Shown here: piece by piece, positions 44,808-52,397 of the stretch
Layout: every line of letters begins with the position of its first letter
How positions within the stretch are numbered: the stretch's first letter is position 1
NCBI GenBank assembly: GCA_029260295.1
Contig: JAJDDN010000008.1
Coordinates: forward strand, 744,001-808,000
Direction of reading: 5' to 3'
DNA from: Phycisphaerales bacterium
GTDB taxonomy: Bacteria; Planctomycetota; Phycisphaerae; Phycisphaerales; UBA1924
Length of the DNA: 64,000 nucleotides
The notes under the pieces: model-generated
Database searches by the model: none
Told to the model about the DNA's origin: nothing
Seen by the model: the letters and a program-made list of their open reading frames with translations, nothing else
Program-made: the position numbers and the translations under genes

Positions 44808-45311
44808 GGTGAGTCTACCAGTACGGATTGTCAATCGGCGATGTCTACCTTGGTTCCATCGGCATTTTATGATGTTATCTCCAAGATTCTCTACAGTTCC
44901 GGGCATCGCAAAGTTCGGACATATAGCGTGCGTGGTAGAAACAATGGGCTAGGTTTTGGGGGGCAGGTCACCCTGCGAAGAGGTCGATGAATTTGATTGT
45001 CTTTAACTAATTTGGCATATGACCTCTCCACAGATGATACAACAAGGCTATTGATTTTGCAAAGCAGATTGACTGCCCCCATACTTTGTACATTCTTTAT
45101 TGCAGGACATTGATACCAACATCTAACGGGTCATCCATGGGGATGAATGATCCGTAGTCAATAACGAGCACTCCCTACTGCCGAATTTGAGCGATTAGAA
45201 GGCCATCTGAGTCCTACAATGGCTACAAAAAGTGAACGCGGCGACATATGCGTACTAATCGCAGCACGCTAGTATCTGTCGGAGTGGCGATGCCGCGGCA
45301 AGGAGATCAGC
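44808..45311. other. Non-coding stretch at the right end of the glycan block
   Basis: Holds the likely promoter of the large glycosyltransferase operon. No convincing gene or repeat seen; composition is more AT-rich than the flanking genes. Confidence 0.5.
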
Positions 45312-45524
45312 ATGAACGAGCAGGCAGCACAGAAGCTTGCAGCGATCTTTGGCGGCGAATCATGGCAGAGCGGAGGCGGCATCCATCTTGTTACCGTCCG
45401 CAGGTCTGATGGCTCGATGGTTGTGTTCTCCGATGAGGCGATTTGCGAGTACGAGAGCGAGGAGGCGTTTGAGGACGCCGACGCCCGAGCCTTCATTAGC
45501 CTCTCCATCACCGCACAAACTTGA
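45312..45524 (+). CDS. Small hypothetical protein
   Basis: 70 residues. A strong A-G-G-A-G lies 6 bp before the ATG. The protein is acidic, with no membrane segment; G-G-G-I-H-L-V-T-V-R-R-S-D-G-S-M-V-V-F and S-D-E-A-I-C-E-Y look like three short strands and a helix. Not a known family to me. It lies between the glycan block and the tRNA-Val, so it may be island cargo. Confidence 0.6.
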   Translation: MNEQAAQKLAAIFGGESWQSGGGIHLVTVRRSDGSMVVFSDEAICEYESEEAFEDADARAFISLSITAQT

Positions 45525-45617
45525 AGATCTAGAGAAAACCATTTGCATATCAGTATTCGAAATGCCTCACTAGGTGACCTACCACCATTCTCTATGCTAG
45601 GGCAGCGATACCTACAC

Positions 45618-45757
45618 CTAGCGGGTCAGATTGCTTGATTAAGCGGGTCAGACAACTCTGTCTATCAAAAACAGAAAACACCGCAAACCGTTTGGATTGC
45701 AGCGTTTATGGAAGTGGGCGTAATAGGACTTGAACCTACGACTTCTGCCATGTGACG
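45618..45757. repeat. 140-bp direct repeat with tRNA-Val 3' half, right copy
   Basis: The partner of 33986-34125. This copy includes the intact tRNA's 3' half and terminator, so it is the probable original; everything between the two copies (11.5 kb) lies immediately beyond the 3' end of the tRNA. Confidence 0.8.
45665..45707 (-). terminator. Terminator of tRNA-Val
   Basis: On the minus strand AAACGCTGCAA pairs with TTTGCGGTGTTT (two G-U pairs) around a loop of about 9 bases, then TCTGTTTTTGATAG. It lies 8 bp beyond the tRNA. Confidence 0.65.
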
Positions 45758-45788
45758 GCAGCGCTCTAGCCAACTGAGCTATACGCCC
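45715..45788 (-). tRNA. tRNA-Val (anticodon CAC)
   Basis: 74 bases fold into a full cloverleaf: acceptor GGGCGTA/TACGCCC, D-stem GCTC/GAGC, anticodon stem CTGCC/GGCAG with loop GTCACAT (U33, anticodon CAC), variable AAGTC, T-stem GTAGG/CCTAT with loop TTCAAGT, discriminator A. CCA is not encoded. Its 3' half is repeated at 34083. Confidence 0.93.
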
Positions 45789-45859
45789 GGACACCAAAGC
45801 GTAGTCCCATGGCTCAAACTCTTCAAGTAGCAAAGGGTCAACCAACTTTCAAATCTTAT

Positions 45860-46342
45860 TCAGCGGCTCATCAGCACACGAACCCGCCGTCCGGAAGTGT
45901 GCTTTATGATGACAAAGCGTTCTTGACCTGAAATCTTGACAAGTATCCAGCCGGGCTCTATTTCATCACCGATACTTCGTGCTTTGCCATTAATCACCGC
46001 GAACGACTTGGAAGCGGATGGGAGAACGCTTGATAATCTAAACACAGGATCCGGCTTCGCATTTGGCTCAGCTGACCGTGCAACATTGGGCATGACAGGA
46101 AGCGACATCTCCACTTCTTCAAACCAAAACGGGGAAGAGTTCGGAATCGGTGCTTTTTCGTTCTTAATCGATTTATTTGCCACAGTTGGTATTTCAGGAA
46201 GCGGTAAAAATTCTGTCTTTAGGCCTCCTGCATTTGCGGATGCAGGCTCATTCATCGCAAACCCAAAGACACCAACAGCCACCATTGGGCCCAGTAGAGC
46301 AAAGAGACAAAATCCTTGGAGTTGAGATTTATCCTTCATCAT
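45860..46342 (-). CDS. MshK/GspB-like pilus assembly accessory protein
   Basis: 160 residues. One N-terminal membrane helix (about residues 10-29), a proline-rich linker, and a C-terminal beta domain (about 100-160: L-S-S-V-L-P-S, F-A-V-I-N-G-K-A-R-S-I-G-D-E-I, V-I-I-K-H) resembling the MshK, PilP or GspB/GspC-type domain that links the inner-membrane platform to the secretin. G-G-A-G-A-G-G-G precedes two adjacent ATGs. It overlaps the PilO-like gene by 14 bp and ends the pilus operon. The secretin itself is not in this window. Confidence 0.65.
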   Translation of the reverse strand: MMKDKSQLQGFCLFALLGPMVAVGVFGFAMNEPASANAGGLKTEFLPLPEIPTVANKSIKNEKAPIPNSSPFWFEEVEMSLPVMPNVARSAEPNAKPDPVFRLSSVLPSASKSFAVINGKARSIGDEIEPGWILVKISGQERFVIIKHTSGRRVRVLMSR

Positions 46343-46937
46343 TTCCCTCTCCTAAATCTGAACCTGATGGTATAGAAGTCAGCATTATTGAGCTAATTTC
46401 AATATTCACCCTGACCTTCTCCACATCAGTTGGAACAAATCGGAAGCTCGTAAAGCTCACTTGTATAGGACCAGAAGTGACCTCGTGCATAAACGAAACC
46501 ACCGATGTGTAGTCCCCTTCGATCTCAACTCTTGCTGTATTGTGAATGCCCTTTACCAAGCCCATAGTTCCTTGGATCTTTTGAACCAGCTGATTCGCAC
46601 TAACCGACTCGATCCTTGTCACAGAAACACCATTGTTACTCGCCGACTCATTGATCAGATTGTGAAGCGATGTGCCAGTATCCCCCTGAATCGACATGCC
46701 GGTCATTGAATCTAGTATTCCCTGGAGCTCTTTCTCAGCATTGATTGCATCACTTGAATCAATTTCACCAACCCTCTGCCTGTACTCAATAACGAGCTCT
46801 TTGTGAGCCTCAATTGTCAAGCTCTGGTCATTGATATTTTGGATTACTGGCTTTACAAGCAGCATCCAGCCGAGGCAGGCAACACCCGAAATAACAACTA
46901 CCTTGAGCAATGTCTGCTTTTGTGTCTCTCGATTCAT
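46329..46937 (-). CDS. PilO/GspM/MshJ-like pilus platform protein
   Basis: 202 residues from the ATG overlapping the upstream stop as ATGA, with G-G-A-G ahead of it. One membrane helix (about residues 13-32), then a coiled-coil segment and a ferredoxin-like domain with I-Q-G-D-T-G-T-S-L-H-N-L-I-N-E-S-A. Helix, coil and domain order match the PilO/MshJ/GspM class that pairs with PilN/MshI-like partners in the inner membrane. Position after the PilM/PilN-like gene supports this. Confidence 0.72.
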   Translation of the reverse strand: MNRETQKQTLLKVVVISGVACLGWMLLVKPVIQNINDQSLTIEAHKELVIEYRQRVGEIDSSDAINAEKELQGILDSMTGMSIQGDTGTSLHNLINESASNNGVSVTRIESVSANQLVQKIQGTMGLVKGIHNTARVEIEGDYTSVVSFMHEVTSGPIQVSFTSFRFVPTDVEKVRVNIEISSIMLTSIPSGSDLGEGNDEG

Positions 46938-48640
46938 TCTGAAACTCCATGACTCGTATCGCATAGTGCCATCAGATCGCTAAACTCGCCGCTTTCTGAG
47001 GCAACCTCAACCGACAGAGTAAACTTCAACCCCCAAACCGACCCCTCCATAATGGACCTAGAAGTACTGCCGATTTCAACACGCTTAACCTCGGGCAACT
47101 CTCTGAGTGCCTTAATATATTGAGAAAGGACCTGGCTCGCGTCAACCTCTGCAGACTCCGCCATGGCAGTCCCCGTCAATGTGATCATCGGATCATGGCC
47201 ATTCATTCGACCCTGAAGTCCCGATACCCTGATCAATGTGCCCCACTCATCTGGTATCGACCCTAGAAAGCCAACCCATTGGGCTGGGCTACCCATTGTC
47301 TCTTCGATCATCCCCGCCGCCGTACCAATAGACCCGGCCATGACTCGAATAGTTGCTCGTCGCTGGGCATCGCTATTAATCTGATCAATCACATGACTCT
47401 GTTGTGATATGATTTTCTGTAACTTAGCGGAGTGATGTGTAGTATAATAATACTGAGCGGCGACCATCCCGATTACCGCCGCCGTCCCGATTTTGAGAGC
47501 TCTCCCAAGCACGGTTTGCTTGCGGAGTTCACGAGCTGCATCGGGAACAAGTTCAATCCTTTGATTGTTCTCGCAAGCCGCTGCCAGGATACTTGTGCCC
47601 GCACCGAATATCTCGGTCGGCTTATAGCTTTGTGCCTTTGAGATGACCTCGACATTCATATCCAAACTTTGTGATAATGCAGCACCGATCTTCGGGACCG
47701 CCGCGCCGGGGCCGCAGACGACCAGTTTGGAAGGAGAATTTTTAATTGAACTCGCGAATCGAAATGTCTGCTTTATTTCGATACTAATCCGTTGTAAAAC
47801 CGGAGACATCGCAGGCATAACCCCTTCGAACTCGCCCGAATCATCAACTCCTAGCGGGACGCCGCTTGAAAACAACAGATCAAAGCTGTTCATATCTGAA
47901 CTCTGCTTAATTTTGTCTGATCCTGTAACCCCGGGTGGCGATCTGTCCTGACCGTTAATCATCTCAACAGAGTCAGCATGATCATTATGCATGGCTGCAG
48001 ATTGGATGTAGGCGTCAGAAAGATTGTTGTAACCAATATCAACCACGCGAGCGAGTTTTGGAGCCCCATCCTCAAAATACCCTATCACACTCGAACGATC
48101 TGAAATATACAGAACTGTGGTCCCCTCATCTACAGCCGATGCCTCGGCCATCGCAAGCTGCACATCAAAGACTTTGCTCGGGACCATACGATCGACAGTG
48201 ACTTTACTCCGATTCAGCCATGCAAAGAGTCTCTGGAGGTTCGATTCATCATCCGCAATCCCCAGTGTCATAGTCGATTGACCATCTGAAAACAAACAAG
48301 TTGAATCTACCGGATTCGACACCCCGACAGATCGCTTCAGTCCGCTTTCCATCGTTGCTATCGAAGTGCTCTCATCAAGATCCGTAATTCCGATCCTGCA
48401 CAAGCAACCAGGGCTGGTGTAGAACAACTCTGCATGAACCGCTTTCGTTTCACCAAATCTTGCCAACAGCTGGCGGAGAGGTTGGTCGAACTGATGAAAC
48501 CCACCGCTCCACGCTTCAGTCCATTGCGAAGGATCTAGATCAACACGCTCGGCCTGAACAACTTTGCCCGCATGAACCCTTGCCATCGACAGATGCTCCG
48601 GAGCAAGCGCTATAACCAGTTTGTCACTGCGTATGAACAT
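46934..48640 (-). CDS. PilM-PilN/MshI/GspL-like pilus platform protein
   Basis: 568 residues from the ATG after G-G-A-G-A-A-A; the frame extends 20 codons further but without support. Residues ~1-390 are an actin-like PilM fold (L-V-I-A-L-A-P-E-H-L at the start, V-L-Y-I-S-D-R-S-S-V-I-G-Y, L-V-V-C-G-P-G-A-A-V). A membrane helix follows at about 410-430 (I-G-T-A-A-V-I-G-M-V-A-A), then a coiled coil and a PilN-like periplasmic domain (V-L-S-Q-Y-I-K-A-L-R-E-L-P-E-V). So it combines PilM and PilN, as in MshI/GspL-type proteins. It recruits the assembly ATPase to the inner membrane platform. Confidence 0.75.
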   Translation of the reverse strand: MFIRSDKLVIALAPEHLSMARVHAGKVVQAERVDLDPSQWTEAWSGGFHQFDQPLRQLLARFGETKAVHAELFYTSPGCLCRIGITDLDESTSIATMESGLKRSVGVSNPVDSTCLFSDGQSTMTLGIADDESNLQRLFAWLNRSKVTVDRMVPSKVFDVQLAMAEASAVDEGTTVLYISDRSSVIGYFEDGAPKLARVVDIGYNNLSDAYIQSAAMHNDHADSVEMINGQDRSPPGVTGSDKIKQSSDMNSFDLLFSSGVPLGVDDSGEFEGVMPAMSPVLQRISIEIKQTFRFASSIKNSPSKLVVCGPGAAVPKIGAALSQSLDMNVEVISKAQSYKPTEIFGAGTSILAAACENNQRIELVPDAARELRKQTVLGRALKIGTAAVIGMVAAQYYYTTHHSAKLQKIISQQSHVIDQINSDAQRRATIRVMAGSIGTAAGMIEETMGSPAQWVGFLGSIPDEWGTLIRVSGLQGRMNGHDPMITLTGTAMAESAEVDASQVLSQYIKALRELPEVKRVEIGSTSRSIMEGSVWGLKFTLSVEVASESGEFSDLMALCDTSHGVSE

Positions 48641-48763
48641 ACATTTTCTCCGATGACAGTGATCTCCTGCCTCTGATTTAATCGTCTGAATTGAGAACAT
48701 ACTTGCGGATGATCCATTACACTACTAAAACTGGGGGTTCGTTATAGGACGATTGGGTGACCT

Positions 48764-49111
48764 TTATTGAAGTAGAAGCTCAATTCTGCGCACTGCATCA
48801 CCACTCATCCCATGAATAACAACTACACCCCCCGCCTGCGGAACCTGTGTAAACTCGACAATCTGTTCATTGAGAACAACCTGAGACCCGGCAACCGGCA
48901 ATGACGCATCGCCCAAGTACGCCTGAATCATGATAATGCTACCGGATTCAGCGGCATAAAAAGCCCTGACGGTTTCAACCCTCATCGTCGTTAGCACCGC
49001 CTCATCGCGAAGAGGGCGAACAGAACCCGCCACTACCAAACCAAGCAACGCCAAGACCACAACCAAAACAGCCAGTACTGACCCACGCCGATTCTTTGAG
49101 CCACTTTGCAT
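48764..49111 (-). CDS. MshP-like minor pilin protein
   Basis: 115 residues from an ATG sharing one base with the preceding stop (TAATG). R-R-G-S-V-L-A-V-L-V-V-V-L-A-L-L-G-L is a prepilin-type hydrophobic N-helix with the R-G-S cleavage region, then V-R-A-F-Y-A-A-E-S-G, the A-E-S-G motif typical of MshP/PilX-type minor pilins. The C-terminal part is short. It closes the pseudopilin gene run; a 123-bp gap separates it from the PilM-like gene. Confidence 0.72.
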   Translation of the reverse strand: MQSGSKNRRGSVLAVLVVVLALLGLVVAGSVRPLRDEAVLTTMRVETVRAFYAAESGSIIMIQAYLGDASLPVAGSQVVLNEQIVEFTQVPQAGGVVVIHGMSGDAVRRIELLLQ

Positions 49112-49638
49112 TACGCCCCTCCTCTCCCGATCCAAGACCTTGGCATTGCGTACATTTCTAGCGTTACCGGCCCGCTCTGGATCTGCAATGACACACGATG
49201 GATTTGTGAAGGAACAAGAATCGCCATGGCAACCCCGGCCGAGTTGTAGTATGACAACTTGATCCGATCTACATCGACACAAAGCACCGATGGAATCCCA
49301 CCAGGTTTAAGTATCTCAAGTTCCGATCCATTGAGCTGAATCCCACTCCCATCGGTAAGCAACAACTGGGTTGTCGAGGCAGTCTGGATCGAGAGCCCCG
49401 ATTCATCAGCCATAAATGGCATCTCACGCACAAACCGTGCAGAATGCTCCAACGCGTACAGAACACGATCTGTATCAGAACGAGTATCCCGCGAGATCGT
49501 GTACACATCGGTAGATGTGACAATAGTTGGCATTACAACTGCGACAATGATTGACATGATCACCATCGAAACAATCATCTCAAGTAGCGAGAAGCCTTGG
49601 CATCCAATCCGTTGAAGTTTATAACGAGCAGTTTTCAT
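49111..49638 (-). CDS. Minor pseudopilin (GspJ/MshO-like)
   Basis: 175 residues. Prepilin cleavage site and helix C-Q-G-F-S-L-L-E-M-I-V-S-M-V-I-M-S (cleavage after G15). The rest is a beta-rich domain with S-G-I-Q-L-N-G-S-E-L-E-I-L, as in GspJ/MshO-class minor pilins. Starts in a 4-bp overlap with the previous gene. Confidence 0.8.
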   Translation of the reverse strand: MKTARYKLQRIGCQGFSLLEMIVSMVIMSIIVAVVMPTIVTSTDVYTISRDTRSDTDRVLYALEHSARFVREMPFMADESGLSIQTASTTQLLLTDGSGIQLNGSELEILKPGGIPSVLCVDVDRIKLSYYNSAGVAMAILVPSQIHRVSLQIQSGPVTLEMYAMPRSWIGRGGA

Positions 49639-50138
49639 AGTGTTGATACCATAATCGACACTGGAAGCGTGTACGCCGCGCCGTCCGCTGATGGATATGA
49701 AACCTGAACCGTAACGGTACGGAAAACATTTTTGTTACTCTCTAGCGATACAAGACCGTCAGCCCCCACAAGTTCCCCGATAGTTATGGAATAAGTCATG
49801 CCAAGTTCAGAATACGATTGTGTCACAGACGACATCCGCTCGTAAAAACCTGTATTGGGCGTACTCAAGTATACATTCGCGTCAACCAATGCTTCAAAGC
49901 CGAGAGTATCATCCACCGACGACACATCAGCCAGAACACCTTCAAGAATGTTGCTTGCCAGCATGGTCGCTCGTGCTGTATTGATCACATTGGCACGCGA
50001 TGCCGAGGTACTCATCAAAAGTTCAAGAGTGGGAGGCACTGCGATCGCAAGCACCATAACCATGGTCACAACCTCGATGAGTGTGAACCCACGCAAGCGA
50101 CTGTATCGACTGTCTTTGGTCGGGATAATTTTCATCAT
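49635..50138 (-). CDS. Minor pseudopilin (GspI/MshD-like)
   Basis: 167 residues. R-L-R-G-F-T-L-I-E-V-V-T-M-V is the prepilin peptidase site and start of the helix. A-R-A-T-M-L-A-S-N-I-L-E-G-V, a few turns later, is typical of MshD/GspI/PilV minor pilins. Coupled by 4-bp overlaps at both ends. Confidence 0.8.
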   Translation of the reverse strand: MMKIIPTKDSRYSRLRGFTLIEVVTMVMVLAIAVPPTLELLMSTSASRANVINTARATMLASNILEGVLADVSSVDDTLGFEALVDANVYLSTPNTGFYERMSSVTQSYSELGMTYSITIGELVGADGLVSLESNKNVFRTVTVQVSYPSADGAAYTLPVSIMVSTL

Positions 50139-50704
50139 CGTTCCTCAACCAATCCCGTGTAAGCATGAATAACAATGAGCGTCTCGGTGCTGAGTGTTAA
50201 GGTGGCGTTCTGCGCAAAGACCGAATTAAACACGCCTGTATCATCATCACGAATATGGGGTTCTGCTCTGAAATCAAACCACACTATTCCGTTCCCGCTG
50301 GTACCGTCCCCATTTACAAACGAGTTTATGGCAACCCCAGAGTACTCAATTGCCAGACTTGATTGCTTGATCCCACCATCGACTTGATCCACAATATTAA
50401 CGATCTCTCCACCGTCGTCGAGCGTGACAAGCCGAAGCATATTGGTACTCGTATCAACCACAACGCCAGCAGGAATACCGCCGGCCATCGCCCGACCGCG
50501 TGCAAACTCGAACAACCTCACGACCTCGTCACGCGATGCCCCCTGCCGTGCCCTGGTGCTCTGATTCAGCACCGGGATTGCTGTTGCAGACAAAATCCCC
50601 ATTAGAATGACAATCACCATCAGTTCCAATAATGTGTAACCATCCCTGACGATGGGGTTTCGCCTTAGACCGCTATCAAAATTGGAGCAAAGGCCGTCAC
50701 TCAC
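50135..50704 (-). CDS. Minor pseudopilin (GspH/MshC-like)
   Basis: 189 residues. R-D-G-Y-T-L-L-E-L-M-V-I-V-I-L-M-G-I-L is the prepilin signal, here with Tyr rather than Phe after the cleaved glycine. V-R-L-F-E-F-A-R-G-R-A-M-A-G-G-I-P-A-G-V is characteristic of GspH/FimT/MshC proteins. ATGA overlap with the upstream pilin gene. Confidence 0.82.
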   Translation of the reverse strand: MSDGLCSNFDSGLRRNPIVRDGYTLLELMVIVILMGILSATAIPVLNQSTRARQGASRDEVVRLFEFARGRAMAGGIPAGVVVDTSTNMLRLVTLDDGGEIVNIVDQVDGGIKQSSLAIEYSGVAINSFVNGDGTSGNGIVWFDFRAEPHIRDDDTGVFNSVFAQNATLTLSTETLIVIHAYTGLVEER

Positions 50705-51162
50705 AGGTCGTTGGCTCCCAGCATGCCGCCATTCCCGTCTTCGACAGAAGATGCGTCAGCACAGTTTGAATAAAATATCGCTACCGGCGGCACAGAATTA
50801 TTATCAAAGTAGTAGTTCCATCCCGCCGAGTTCTGAGATATGACAGTCCTGTTTCCAGCCTGACCCTGGCTGACCGCCTGGACCCCTCGCACCCCGGTAT
50901 ACGGATTGGCCGGCATATCAAACTTCACAACGCCATTTCCTGTCAACTCTGCAAGCGTTGGAAACGGGCTGTCACCATTGATCACCGCATTCATTCTGAA
51001 TGTAGCCACCGCACTACGGACACCAGCGAGTGTGCTCTGCGTCGATGCAGAACGAGCGTCGTCGGCCGCTCCGCTAAACTTGGGTACCGCGATCGCTGCC
51101 AGAATCCCAAGCATGACAATCACAACCAGAACTTCAATCAGCGTGAACGCTCTCTGTCTCAT
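50701..51162 (-). CDS. Major pilin/pseudopilin (GspG/MshA-like)
   Basis: 153 residues. R-Q-R-A-F-T-L-I-E-V-L-V-V-I-V-M-L-G is the prepilin signal (A in place of G before the cleavage). Y-T-G-V-R-G-V and a P-A-N-P-Y segment, with W-N-Y-Y-F-D-N-N near the end, match GspG/MshA-type major pilins. Located directly after the GspF-like gene, as in T2SS and MSHA operons. Confidence 0.82.
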   Translation of the reverse strand: MRQRAFTLIEVLVVIVMLGILAAIAVPKFSGAADDARSASTQSTLAGVRSAVATFRMNAVINGDSPFPTLAELTGNGVVKFDMPANPYTGVRGVQAVSQGQAGNRTVISQNSAGWNYYFDNNSVPPVAIFYSNCADASSVEDGNGGMLGANDL

Positions 51163-51172
51163 AGCCGGCTCC

Positions 51173-52381
51173 CTATTTATTGATACTGATCATTTGCCAC
51201 ATCGGAAGAAAGACAGACAACGCGATCAGAAGTACAATTCCCGCCATCGCAATTGTGATCATGGGTTCAATAATCGTGTTAATATTCTTAGTCAAATGAT
51301 CCGCTACCCGATCATAATGCCTCGCAATAATCCGGCTCGCCTTGGCAAGTTCTTCCGAGTCCTTTCCAGACCCGACCAATCGCCTCGCGAAGTTTGGCAG
51401 AATACTCGAGTTATTCACCACATCTTCAAGCGAACCACCGTTTCGCATTTCAATGCACATTCTGCTACACCCATCCTGAAAGACAACGCGCCCCGTAGAC
51501 ATCCCTGCAATCTCGATTGCTTCAATTACCTCGATGCCTGAGTCTAACCCGATACTGAGCACACTCGAGAACCGGGCGGTGGTCACCGCCGTGATTACCT
51601 TGCTGATATACGGCGTCTTAAGAAGCACCTGCTCCATCCAATAGCGGCCGCCCACACTATGCCACCCTTTGTACAACGCGATCAAGGCACCGGACACAAT
51701 GCCCAAATACATCCACCAGTAGCCCATAATCGATTCACCAACCGTCTTGACAACCAGCGTGGCCAATGGAAGATCAACCCCATTACTCTCAAAGATCACC
51801 GCAAACCGTGGAACAACAAAGATGACAATAACACCAAGCGCAATACCCACAAAGCTCACCACGATCAACGGATACGATGTCGCCCTCCGGATCATCTGAC
51901 GGAGCTCGCCGTTCCGCTCGAGCATGTCTGCAAGGTGTGCAGTAACTGAAGCCAGCTTCCCCGATTTTTCTGCAGATCGGAGCGTCTGGATGTAAACCTC
52001 CCCAAAGACATGCTCGTACCTTGCAAACGCGACAGTAATCCGTTCGCCCGATTCGATCATCGAGGCAATATCTACAATCATGTCCCGAAGAGCTTTGTTT
52101 TTTTCGTGCTCTCCAATCGACATCAACCCCCGTGATAGCGGGATATTCGCTTCCAAAAGAGCGTTCAACTCACGGGTAAACAAAGCAACATCCTGCTGAT
52201 TAATCCGATCACGACTCAATGAGGATCGTTCTTTTGAGACTTTCTCCTGGATCTCAAGAACAATCAGCCCTTGCTCACCGAGCCTAGAAAAGACCGCCTC
52301 CTCGCCACTCTCACGAATAGATGACCGGATGGTCTTTCCATCGGAGTCGAGTGCTTTGTAGTTAAACTGCTTCAGAGCCAT
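51173..52381 (-). CDS. GspF/MshG-like inner-membrane platform protein
   Basis: 402 residues from the ATG at M-A-L-K-Q; a TTG two codons upstream is also open. N-terminal F-N-Y-K-A-L-D-S-D-G-K is the typical opening. Two T2SSF helical domains (about 65-190 and 265-390) contain F-T-R-E-L-N-A-L-L-E-A-N-I-P-L and F-S-S-V-L-S-I-G-L-D-S-G-I, with three membrane helices. It is the polytopic base of the pilus motor. Spaced 16 bp after the ATPase gene. Confidence 0.92.
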   Translation of the reverse strand: MALKQFNYKALDSDGKTIRSSIRESGEEAVFSRLGEQGLIVLEIQEKVSKERSSLSRDRINQQDVALFTRELNALLEANIPLSRGLMSIGEHEKNKALRDMIVDIASMIESGERITVAFARYEHVFGEVYIQTLRSAEKSGKLASVTAHLADMLERNGELRQMIRRATSYPLIVVSFVGIALGVIVIFVVPRFAVIFESNGVDLPLATLVVKTVGESIMGYWWMYLGIVSGALIALYKGWHSVGGRYWMEQVLLKTPYISKVITAVTTARFSSVLSIGLDSGIEVIEAIEIAGMSTGRVVFQDGCSRMCIEMRNGGSLEDVVNNSSILPNFARRLVGSGKDSEELAKASRIIARHYDRVADHLTKNINTIIEPMITIAMAGIVLLIALSVFLPMWQMISINK

Positions 52382-52397
52382 GATCAATCCGTCCCAG

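Noticed and set aside
34126..45711. Integrase or transposase inside the glycan block
   Set aside because: Looked for on both strands; none of the genes or open frames shows recombinase motifs.
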